Shown here piece after piece: positions 25,486 to 32,201 of a DNA stretch of 32,201 nucleotides. Location: positions 1 to 32,201 of the forward strand of contig JAHEAW010000017.1 in assembly GCA_024642545.1 (NCBI GenBank), given 5' to 3'. How positions within the stretch are numbered: position 1 is the first letter of the stretch; each line of letters opens with the position of its first letter. Below the pieces are notes generated by a model, which worked only from the letters and a program-made list of their open reading frames with translations, did not search any database and was not told where the DNA came from. The stretch is from Erythrobacteraceae bacterium. Its GTDB lineage: Bacteria; Pseudomonadota; Alphaproteobacteria; Sphingomonadales; Sphingomonadaceae. The position numbers were made by a program, and so were the translations under genes.

Positions 25486-26386
25486 CGCCAATTCGGCAGA
25501 TCGGCAGCTGTTTGGCTGCATCGAAGCCGGTGGCACCAAATTTGTCGCGGGCATTGTGCGCGGAACCGGAGAGATAATCGAAACCGCGCGCTTCGATACC
25601 GGAGAGCCTGAGGCCACAATTTCTGCGACCATTACTTGGCTGCAGGGGGCCGCCGCGAGACACGGCGCGCTGGCGGCTGTCGGCATTGCCAGCTTTGGAC
25701 CAGTAGAGCTTGATTACAGCGCGGCCAACTGGGGGTTTATCACCCGGACCACCAAGCAAGGTTGGAGCAATACCGATTTCGCCGCACGCGTCAGCCGCCA
25801 AACCGGCGTGCCGACCGGCTTCGATACCGATGTTGCCGGGGCAGGCCTTGCTGAAGCACGCTGGGGCGCAGCGCGCGGCCAGAAGATCAGCATCTATATC
25901 ACCATTGGCACCGGAATTGGCGGCGCTGCGATTGTTGCAGGTCAGCCGCTAACTGGACTCAATCACAGTGAAATGGGTCATATCCGCCTGGCGCGGCACC
26001 CGGATGACCATGCCTTTGACGGGGTCTGCCCGTTTCATGGCGATTGCCTCGAAGGACTGGCTAGCGGCCCGGCAATCCTTGCGCGCTGGGGCGCCTCACT
26101 GTCAGATTTGCCGGCCGATCATCCGGGGCGCGCCATAATTGCCTATTATCTGGCCCAGTTAGTCGTCACATTACAGGCAATTATGGAGCCGGGGCGTATT
26201 GTGCTGGGCGGAGGGGTCATGGGCACCCCCGGCCTGCTGGATCTCGTGCAACGCGAAGCGGAACGTCTGGGCGGCGGTTACTTTCGCGGCACGGCAGAGC
26301 AGGTGGTGGTATTGCCGGGGCTGGGTGACCGGGCCGGTTTGCTGGGCGGGCTGGCGTTGGCGCTGGACCGGCTTGCGACTGGCTGA
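25463..26386 (+). CDS. scrK: Fructokinase, ROK family
   Basis: A 307-residue sugar kinase of the ROK family that makes fructose-6-phosphate from fructose and ATP. The ATP-binding loop is GCIEAGGTKFVAGIV near the N-terminus. The zinc-binding motif is complete in CPFHGDCLEGLASGPAI, following a conserved EMGH histidine. The whole sequence is close to remembered Zymomonas Frk and Bacillus YdhR-type fructokinases (GIASFGPVELD, DTDVAGAGLAEARWG, GTGIGGAAI). The ATG at 25463 is chosen because GGGAGAG lies 7 bases upstream; longer in-frame starts lie deep inside the GH32 gene. It overlaps that gene by 23 bp. It converges with the LacI gene, with only 6 bp between the stops. It supplies the step needed because transport here is not PTS-coupled. 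Confidence 0.92.
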   Translation: MPTAVTDSANSADRQLFGCIEAGGTKFVAGIVRGTGEIIETARFDTGEPEATISATITWLQGAAARHGALAAVGIASFGPVELDYSAANWGFITRTTKQGWSNTDFAARVSRQTGVPTGFDTDVAGAGLAEARWGAARGQKISIYITIGTGIGGAAIVAGQPLTGLNHSEMGHIRLARHPDDHAFDGVCPFHGDCLEGLASGPAILARWGASLSDLPADHPGRAIIAYYLAQLVVTLQAIMEPGRIVLGGGVMGTPGLLDLVQREAERLGGGYFRGTAEQVVVLPGLGDRAGLLGGLALALDRLATG

Positions 26387-26392
26387 ATTATG

Positions 26393-27406
26393 TCAGGCTG
26401 ATTGTCGGACGATCAATTTGGGGTCCAGCACCACTGACGGCGTCTTTTCTCCCGCGATACGGCGGAACAGCAGATCGACCAGATGGGCGCCCCCTGCGAC
26501 CAGATCCTGCCGGACAGTAGTCAGCGGCGGCATGGTCTGGTTGGCCATCGGTAAGTCATCATAGCCGATCACCCGCACATCATCGGGCACGGAATAGCCG
26601 AATTCGGACAAGGCGCGCATGGTGCTGAGCGCGATGACATCGGATGCCGCAATAATCCCTTCGGGCACCATATCGATCCGCTCCAGCCATTTACTCACTT
26701 CGGGATGCGCTGTTTCGGCCGTTAAATGCGCGGGCAGAATTTCCAGTGCGTTACCGAACCCAGCTGCGGCGAGCGCGCCTCGCGCACCTTCCAGTCGGTG
26801 GGCAATCTCCGGTGCTACCGGGTCGCCTAAAAAGGCGAAGCGCCGCACGCCTTGCTCGATCAAATGGAGTGCCGCCAGTTCGCCGCCTTTGCGGTTATCA
26901 CTTCCGACCGAACAATGAATTTGGCCTGGCAAATTGGCCCCCCACACGACCAGCGGCAGGAATTTTTCGGACACCTGTTCAATGATGGAAAGTTGGTCCG
27001 ATTGTCCGATCAGAATAACCCCATCGACCCGGCCCGAATAGGCAACATCAGTCAGCCAGTTCGGGTTACTTGGAATCACGCGACTGAGAAGTAGGTCATG
27101 GCCACGCTCGGTCAGGGCATCCGCAAGTCCACCAAGCAGGCTCATGAAAAACGGGTCGGAAATGTGCTGGCCCTTTTCGTGGCCCAGCGGAATCAGGACC
27201 CCGATCGCCCCCGCGCGCTTGTTGCGCAAATTCTGCGCCATCACATTTGGACGGAAATCATGGGTCTTGGCCAGCGCCTGAATGCGCTCTCTGGTCTTGG
27301 TCGAGATCAGCTCCGAATTCGCGAGCGAGCGCGAAACAGTACCGGGCGACACCCCGGCAAGCTTTGCCAGATCGGTGATGTTCCTGACTTTGGCGGGCGA
27401 ACCCAT
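26393..27406 (-). CDS. LacI-family transcriptional regulator of the sugar cluster
   Basis: A 337-residue LacI/GalR-type regulator. The helix-turn-helix is at about residues 9-30 (DLAKLAGVSPGTVSRSLANS), with the hinge helix near FRPNVMAQNLRNK, and the rest is a periplasmic-binding-protein-like sugar domain (VDGVILIGQSD, GYDDLPMANQTMPPLTTVRQ). The ATG at 27406 is preferred because AAAGGA lies 6 bases upstream and it gives the usual family length. It is placed between the two halves of the sugar cluster, divergent from the second transporter. The TGCAA-N4-TTGCA-like sites at 13772, 21168, 22714 and 27510 fit the CG-centred operators of this family, so it is the likely local repressor. The inducer is probably sucrose, raffinose or a breakdown product. 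Confidence 0.93.
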   Translation of the reverse strand: MGSPAKVRNITDLAKLAGVSPGTVSRSLANSELISTKTRERIQALAKTHDFRPNVMAQNLRNKRAGAIGVLIPLGHEKGQHISDPFFMSLLGGLADALTERGHDLLLSRVIPSNPNWLTDVAYSGRVDGVILIGQSDQLSIIEQVSEKFLPLVVWGANLPGQIHCSVGSDNRKGGELAALHLIEQGVRRFAFLGDPVAPEIAHRLEGARGALAAAGFGNALEILPAHLTAETAHPEVSKWLERIDMVPEGIIAASDVIALSTMRALSEFGYSVPDDVRVIGYDDLPMANQTMPPLTTVRQDLVAGGAHLVDLLFRRIAGEKTPSVVLDPKLIVRQSA

Positions 27407-27424
27407 GCTGCATCCTTTCACGTC

Positions 27425-27438
27425 CCCATGTGCATGGG
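27425..27438. promoter_or_regulatory. Inverted repeat before the LacI gene
   Basis: CCCATG and CATGGG, with TG between, form a perfect 6-bp inverted repeat 19 bp before the LacI start. It could be a site for autoregulation or a small hairpin in the leader; it does not match the TGCAA motif. Confidence 0.4.
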
Positions 27439-27509
27439 AAAACGCGTCAACGCAAGGTGACCCCAAATCACCGCCATGGCAAGTCTGTCAGAAGTACAAG
27501 CGCCAATTA

Positions 27510-27523
27510 TGCAATCGTTTGTT
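27510..27523. promoter_or_regulatory. Putative LacI-family operator, site 5 (second transporter)
   Basis: TGCAATCGTTTGTT lies 75 bp before the second transporter start. The sequence from here on is nearly the same as at 22714 (both continue TTGTTGT). TTGTTG could serve as a -35 with TTAGAA as a -10 about 18 bases on, so the site would cover the promoter. Confidence 0.65.
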
Positions 27524-27597
27524 GTAATCTGCCCCGGTTTGGTTAGAACTCCGTCTGAGCCAGCGCACAGAACGCTGGCATAATTGGGAGAGTGTGG

Positions 27598-28932
27598 ATG
27601 ACCAGCCAGACCGAAAAGCCACGTCTGTCCCTGATGCGGATCGTCGAGATGAATCTGGGGTTCCTCGGCCTGCAGTTCAGCTTCGGACTTCAGCAGGGCA
27701 ATATGGCGCCGATCTATTCCTATCTTGGTGCTGATGAAGCTGCCTTGCCCATCCTGCAACTCGCCGGGCCGATCACTGGCCTCCTGCTGCAGCCGATTAT
27801 CGGCGCGATGAGCGACCGGACCAATTCACGCTGGGGCAGGCGGACCCCCTATTTCCTGATGGGCGCAGTGATGTGCACCATCGGCCTGTTGTTCATGCCA
27901 TTTTCGCAAAGTATCCTGATGGCTGCCAGTCTGCTGTGGATCCTCGATGCGGGCAACAATGTAACGATGGAGCCCTATCGGGCCTATGTCTCTGATAGGC
28001 TCAATGAAGACCAGCACAATGTCGGGTTTCTGACCCAAAGCGCCTTTACGGGATTAGCGCAATGCCTGGCGCTGGGAACACCGGCATTGCTGGTCGGCCT
28101 GTTCGGGATCAACAAGGATGCCATTGGCGCCAATAATATACCCGACACCGTCTATATCGTGTTTGCGATCGGTGCGGTGTTGTCTCTCTCAACTATTTTG
28201 TGGTCCGTCCTGCGCGTGCCAGAGCTGCCGCTAACTGAAGAACAGGTCGCGCATATTTCGGCACAGCCAAAAACGGTTGCTGCAACGCTGATCGAAATTC
28301 GCGACGCAATTGTGGACATGCCGTTGACCATGCGCAAGTTGGGCGTGATGATGCTGTTCCAGTGGTATGCGATGGGCATTTACTGGACCTATGTCACCTA
28401 TTCCATCGCGCGCTCGGTCTATCATACGCGAGAACCGGTCAGCGACGGTTTTCGCAGCGCAGTAATTACCAATGGCACAATGGGGGCATTCTATAACGCA
28501 GTGGCGTTTGTCGCGGCACTGCTGATGATGCCGCTGATCAAGAAGATCGGCCCACGCCGGGTGCATGCCGCCGCGCTGGTCGCAGGCGGGATCGGGATGC
28601 TGGCGATCCCGCAAGTCACGCAGCCTCATCTGCTGTTTCCCGCCGCAATCGGAGTGGGCATCTGCTGGGGCAGCATCATGGGCACGCCCTATGTCATGCT
28701 CGCGCGGTCGATCCCGGCGGAACGAACCGGCGTTTATATGGGCATCTTCAACATGATGATCGTGGTGCCAATGCTGCTCAATGCAGCGACCTTCCCGTTC
28801 TATTACCGGCCGCTATTGGGCGGAGATGCGCGCAATGCGCTCATGCTGGCGGGAGTCTTGCTGTTTTGTGCAGCGATAGCTGTGCTAAGAGCCAAGGAAC
28901 AGCCCAAGGTCGTACTGCCCGCCACGTGGTAG
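27598..28932 (+). CDS. GPH/SUC-type sugar:cation symporter (MFS), possible raffinose/galactoside transporter
   Basis: A 444-residue major facilitator transporter, paralogous to the one at 21226. It has the shared FGLQQGNMAPIYSYLGAD and GLLLQPIIGAMSDRT segments, the GPH/SUC motif SDRTNSRWGRRTPY, and TMEPYRAYVSD. About twelve hydrophobic segments are visible; the central loop is shorter than in its paralogue. The ATG at 27598 is chosen over a GTG two codons earlier because GGGAG lies 7 bases upstream. The gene is followed after 76 bp by the alpha-galactosidase gene, then galT and galK, so its cargo is probably raffinose, melibiose or another alpha-galactoside. An operator-like site 75 bp upstream suggests control by the divergent LacI regulator. 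Confidence 0.9.
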   Translation: MTSQTEKPRLSLMRIVEMNLGFLGLQFSFGLQQGNMAPIYSYLGADEAALPILQLAGPITGLLLQPIIGAMSDRTNSRWGRRTPYFLMGAVMCTIGLLFMPFSQSILMAASLLWILDAGNNVTMEPYRAYVSDRLNEDQHNVGFLTQSAFTGLAQCLALGTPALLVGLFGINKDAIGANNIPDTVYIVFAIGAVLSLSTILWSVLRVPELPLTEEQVAHISAQPKTVAATLIEIRDAIVDMPLTMRKLGVMMLFQWYAMGIYWTYVTYSIARSVYHTREPVSDGFRSAVITNGTMGAFYNAVAFVAALLMMPLIKKIGPRRVHAAALVAGGIGMLAIPQVTQPHLLFPAAIGVGICWGSIMGTPYVMLARSIPAERTGVYMGIFNMMIVVPMLLNAATFPFYYRPLLGGDARNALMLAGVLLFCAAIAVLRAKEQPKVVLPATW

Positions 28933-29008
28933 CAGCGCCTTGTGGCAGGCATGATTGCGGGGCGGGAATCGACTCGCGCTGCTCAAAAAGGACGGACTGG
29001 GCAGGCTT

Positions 29009-31072
29009 ATGACACCACCGCTGATTGCGTTGCACGGTCCGGGAAGCACGCTGCTGATCGAATGCCCGGCTGGTGCGCCGCCACTGTGGCGTTACTGGGG
29101 GCCGCGGCTGGCTGATGATTTTGCCGCTGGCCCAGCTTTGGTTGACACGCGCCCCACGCCCAGCTTTTCGCTCGACCAGACAGTGCCTTTTTCGGTCTTT
29201 CCGACTTTCGGTATGGGATGGTTTGGGCAAAGCGCCTTGCTGGCGCATCGGCAAGGGGCCGATTTTTCTCAGGCATTTACCCAATGCGAAGCTGACTGGC
29301 TTGAGCAAGGCCGGTCCGTGCGTTTCACCTTGCAGGATGACATTGCCAAACTTGCCGCTGCGATCACCATCACGCTTGACGGCGATGTCCTGACATTTGC
29401 GACCAGCCTGACCAATCTGGGCAATTCCCCGCTGGATCTGCAGTGGCTGGCCGCCGCCGCGCTACCGCTGCCCGATAATGCCGCCGCAGTGCAATCCTTT
29501 TCCGGGCGGCATAATTACGAATTCATTGCCCAGACCGAACCGCTGGGGCGGGCGATCTGGCGCAAGGAGAACCGGCGCGGACTGACCTCGCATGATGCCT
29601 TTCCCGGTGCGCTGGTTGAAGCAGGCGGCACTGTTTACGGCGCGCAGCTGGCATGGTCGGGCAATCATGCACAAACCATCGAATGGCTCGATGACGGGCG
29701 GTATCAGTGGCAGCTGGGCGAATGGCTGGCACCGGGCGAAATCTCCTTGGTGCCAGGGGAAACGCTGGCTTGCCCGCCCGTACTGGCAACGTGTTCGGAT
29801 CAAGGTGCGGCGCAAGTGGCGCAGAATTTCCACGCTGCAATTCGCCGCCGGATGGACTGGCCTGGCGGCGCCATGGCGCCGCGCCCGGTCCACCTCAACA
29901 CCTGGGAAGGCTTCTATTTCAAGCATGACCTGCCCGCGTTGTTCGAACTGGCTGATGTGGCAGCGGAGGTCGGGATCGAGCGCTTTGTGCTTGATGATGG
30001 GTGGTTCCACCGCCGGGATGATGACACGCGCGCGCTGGGCGACTGGTGGGCCGACTCAGACAAATACCCGCACGGTCTTGCCCCGCTGGCGCAGCACATC
30101 GTCAGCAAGGGGATGCAATTCGGCCTGTGGGTCGAACCCGAGATGGTCAATCCCGACAGCGATCTGTACCGTGCACATCCGGACTGGGCGCTGCAACTGG
30201 CAGGCAGACCGCTGTTGACTGCCCGCAATCAGCTCGTGCTCGACCTGTCGCGCCCCGAGGTGACTGACTATCTGTTCACCTGCATTGCCGCATTGCTCGA
30301 AGAATTACCGATCGCTTACCTCAAATGGGATCACAACCGCGACCTTGCCCCGGCGGCAGGTCGCGATTGCCGCGCCGCCTATCATCGGCAAGTCATAGGA
30401 GCCTATGCCTTGTTTGACCGGTTTCGCGCCGCCTTCCCGAAGGTCGAAATAGAAGCATGCGCAGGCGGCGGCGGGCGGATTGATGCCGGAATCATCGCCC
30501 GGACGCACCGCTTCTGGACCAGCGATTGCATCGATGCAGTGATGCGGGCGCGCATGCAGCCGGGGTTTCTCCAATTCATGCCGCCGGAAGTGATGGGCGC
30601 GCATATCGGCACCGCGCCAGCACATAGCACGGGCCGGTCGCAATCGCTTGATTTCCGCGCAGCGATTGCGGTTCAGGGGCATCTCGGGGCCGAATTCAAT
30701 TTGCTCGAATTGGCAGCAGATGAACGCGCACGGCTGCGCAATTGGATCCTTTTTTACCAGCAGTGGCGGCATTTGCTGCACAGCCAGGTGTGGACTGGCG
30801 AGGCAGGAGATTCGATGATCTGGCATGCGGCCGGAAGCAGCGCGGAATGGGTGCTGCTGGTCTATCGTATGGAGCCGATGAGCTATCGCCACATGCCGCC
30901 AGTTCGTTTGCCGTTTGTCGACCATGCGGCGCTTTATGATATCCAGCCGATCGGCCCTGCAGCGCACGAACCGGGCGGAACCTTCGATGGCAGCTGGCTG
31001 GCGAAGGCTGGCTTGCCTGTGCCGCCAATGAAGGCCGAAAGCGCAGTCATTTATCACGGGAAACGCGCATGA
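29009..31072 (+). CDS. GH36 alpha-galactosidase
   Basis: A 687-residue family-36 glycoside hydrolase. An N-terminal beta-supersandwich (to ~residue 285) precedes the TIM barrel, where [13 protein letters not shown] and FVLDDGWF mark the substrate site. D441 in [10 protein letters not shown] is the nucleophile and D506 in [12 protein letters not shown] the acid/base; [11 protein letters not shown] matches the conserved glycine-rich loop with C484. It removes terminal alpha-1,6-galactose from melibiose, raffinose and stachyose. No signal peptide is seen, so it should act in the cytoplasm on sugar brought in by the upstream transporter. The ATG at 29009 is chosen over a TTG at 28955 because family similarity begins after it; the ribosome-binding site (GGGCAGG) is mediocre. 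Its stop overlaps the galT start by 4 bp (ATGA), linking galactose release to the Leloir pathway. Confidence 0.93.
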   Translation: MTPPLIALHGPGSTLLIECPAGAPPLWRYWGPRLADDFAAGPALVDTRPTPSFSLDQTVPFSVFPTFGMGWFGQSALLAHRQGADFSQAFTQCEADWLEQGRSVRFTLQDDIAKLAAAITITLDGDVLTFATSLTNLGNSPLDLQWLAAAALPLPDNAAAVQSFSGRHNYEFIAQTEPLGRAIWRKENRRGLTSHDAFPGALVEAGGTVYGAQLAWSGNHAQTIEWLDDGRYQWQLGEWLAPGEISLVPGETLACPPVLATCSDQGAAQVAQNFHAAIRRRMDWPGGAMAPRPVHLNTWEGFYFKHDLPALFELADVAAEVGIERFVLDDGWFHRRDDDTRALGDWWADSDKYPHGLAPLAQHIVSKGMQFGLWVEPEMVNPDSDLYRAHPDWALQLAGRPLLTARNQLVLDLSRPEVTDYLFTCIAALLEELPIAYLKWDHNRDLAPAAGRDCRAAYHRQVIGAYALFDRFRAAFPKVEIEACAGGGGRIDAGIIARTHRFWTSDCIDAVMRARMQPGFLQFMPPEVMGAHIGTAPAHSTGRSQSLDFRAAIAVQGHLGAEFNLLELAADERARLRNWILFYQQWRHLLHSQVWTGEAGDSMIWHAAGSSAEWVLLVYRMEPMSYRHMPPVRLPFVDHAALYDIQPIGPAAHEPGGTFDGSWLAKAGLPVPPMKAESAVIYHGKRA

Positions 31073-32097
31073 CTTTCGATCCGGCCGAACATCCGCACCG
31101 GCGCTACGACCCGCTTGCCGATGAATGGGTACTGTGTTCCCCGCACCGCGCCAAGCGGCCGTGGCAGGGCCAGCTTGACCAGCCCGATGACGCCGCGCTG
31201 CCAGCGCATGATGCCGGTTGCTATCTCTGCGCCGGGAACCAGCGCATCACGGGGGAAATCAATCCCGATTATCAGGGCACCTTTGTGTTCGCGAATGACT
31301 TTGCGGCCTTGCAGGAAGCCACACCGGCTCCTGACAGCGATGATCCACTGCTACGGACCGGCGCTGCCGCGGGAGAAAGCCGGGTAATCTGCTTTTCGCC
31401 CGACCACAGCAAGACCTTGCCGTTGCTGCCAAACACGCAAATCGAGGCAGTGATTGATTGCTGGTGTGATCAAAGCGCAGAACTGGGCGAGCGCTATCCT
31501 TGGGTCCAGGTGTTCGAAAACAAGGGTGCGATGATGGGGTGTTCCAACCCCCATCCGCACGGGCAAATCTGGGCGAGCAGCTATGTCCCGCAAACCCCTG
31601 CGGTCGAGGCCCGCACGCAGGCGGCGTGGCTGGCGCAGCACCAGCTCCCCATGCTGCTCGATCTGGCGGCCCGCGAAGCCGATGGGCCGCGCATGGTAGT
31701 TCAGACAGACGCATGGTTGGCAATCGTCCCGTTCTGGGCGAAATGGCCGTTCGAAACACTCGTCCTGCCGCGCTTTGCAATCCAGCGCCTGCCCGATCTT
31801 GAACGCGGGCACAGGCGCGATCTGGCAGCGCTGATCAAGCAGCTGACCACGCGCTATGATAATCTGTTCGAAACCAGCTTTCCTTATTCGATGGGCTGGC
31901 ACGGCGCGCCATTTGACGGCGGGCAGCACCCCGAATGGCAGCTGCATGCACATTTCTACCCGCCCTTGCTGCGCTCTGCCTCGATTCGCAAATTCATGGT
32001 CGGATTTGAAATGCTGGCCGAATCGCAGCGCGACCTGACCCCGGAACAAGCCGCGCAGCACCTGCGCGGAGTAGGCGGGACCCATTATCGTGACTGA
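31069..32097 (+). CDS. galT: Galactose-1-phosphate uridylyltransferase
   Basis: A 342-residue GalT of the HIT superfamily. The active-site motif is NPHPHGQIW at 161-168, with H164 as the nucleophile that carries the UMP group. C51 and C54 in GCYLCAGN are metal ligands, and the N-terminal [20 protein letters not shown] and C-terminal [11 protein letters not shown] are family signatures. It exchanges UDP-glucose and galactose-1-phosphate in the Leloir pathway. It overlaps the alpha-galactosidase gene by 4 bp and the galK start by 8 bp, so these three are one translationally coupled unit. No galE is present in the window; it may follow galK or lie elsewhere. Confidence 0.96.
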   Translation: MTFDPAEHPHRRYDPLADEWVLCSPHRAKRPWQGQLDQPDDAALPAHDAGCYLCAGNQRITGEINPDYQGTFVFANDFAALQEATPAPDSDDPLLRTGAAAGESRVICFSPDHSKTLPLLPNTQIEAVIDCWCDQSAELGERYPWVQVFENKGAMMGCSNPHPHGQIWASSYVPQTPAVEARTQAAWLAQHQLPMLLDLAAREADGPRMVVQTDAWLAIVPFWAKWPFETLVLPRFAIQRLPDLERGHRRDLAALIKQLTTRYDNLFETSFPYSMGWHGAPFDGGQHPEWQLHAHFYPPLLRSASIRKFMVGFEMLAESQRDLTPEQAAQHLRGVGGTHYRD

Positions 32098-32201
32098 CTT
32101 TGCCGATCAGCTTGAAACGCGCGTGCGGCGCATCTTTGACCGGCGCTTCGCTGGATCGCCAGATCTGGTCACGCGCGCACCCGGCCGCGTCAATCTGATC
32201 G
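32090..32201 (+). CDS. galK: Galactokinase, 3'-truncated by the window end
   Basis: Only the first 37 residues are present. The reading frame starts with GTG inside the end of galT and runs to [10 protein letters not shown], which is the start of the GHMP-kinase signature of galactokinases ([14 protein letters not shown] when complete). The position directly after galT supports the call. It would phosphorylate galactose released by the GH36 enzyme. The GTG start is inferred from the overlap; no ATG is available in this frame before the signature. Confidence 0.85.
   Translation, partial: MTDFADQLETRVRRIFDRRFAGSPDLVTRAPGRVNLI

Noticed and set aside
1-32201. CRISPR arrays, tRNA or rRNA genes, insertion sequences, prophage or integrase genes
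   Set aside because: No regularly spaced repeats, cloverleaf-like segments, transposase or phage proteins were found on reading both strands.

Overview
The window looks like a chromosomal segment of a sphingomonad-type alphaproteobacterium (Sphingomonadaceae/Erythrobacteraceae). The signs are fairly high GC, two TonB-dependent receptors, a TPR-sulfotransferase, a PrnA-type halogenase beside a receptor, and a fructokinase that resembles Zymomonas Frk. This placement comes from gene content and remembered family sequences, not from a search. No rRNA, tRNA, CRISPR array, IS element or phage gene was recognised.

Left half (1-12.2 kb): nitrogen-compound and peptide functions. A 5'-truncated flavin amine oxidase is followed by a secreted M20 peptidase and a secreted metal-dependent amidohydrolase, which overlap by 4 bp. 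Facing them, on the minus strand, is a pair also overlapping by 4 bp: a Rieske oxygenase alpha subunit and a PYROXD2-like FAD oxidoreductase. A BetI-like TetR regulator diverges from this pair across a perfect 11-bp inverted repeat. Next, on the minus strand, are a TPR-sulfotransferase, a TonB-dependent receptor, and an AdiC-like APC permease whose start lies inside the end of the receptor gene. A plausible reading is uptake and oxidative breakdown of an amine or amino-acid derivative. The substrate is not determined by the sequence.

Middle (12.3-19.5 kb): a threonine-aldolase-like PLP enzyme, a 360-bp non-coding stretch with LacI-type operators, then a second TonB-dependent receptor, a strong terminator-like hairpin, a flavin-dependent halogenase, and a TPR protein with a C-terminal 2-oxoglutarate oxygenase domain.

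Right half (19.5-32.2 kb): a non-PTS sucrose/raffinose-type cluster. It encodes a GH13 subfamily-23-like alpha-glucosidase (minus strand), a GPH/SUC-type sugar transporter, a GH68 fructosyltransferase, a GH32 beta-fructosidase, a ROK fructokinase, a LacI-family regulator, a second GPH/SUC-type transporter, a GH36 alpha-galactosidase, galT and the start of galK. Together these could import sucrose or galactosyl-sucroses, split off galactose (GH36, then the Leloir pathway), split sucrose (GH32, GH68 or GH13) and phosphorylate fructose.

A recurring 14-bp motif, close to TGCAA-N4-TTGCA, lies before the second receptor, between the alpha-glucosidase and first transporter, before the GH68 gene and before the second transporter. 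It is the natural candidate operator of the LacI protein, and would place the receptor, and perhaps the halogenase, in the sugar regulon.
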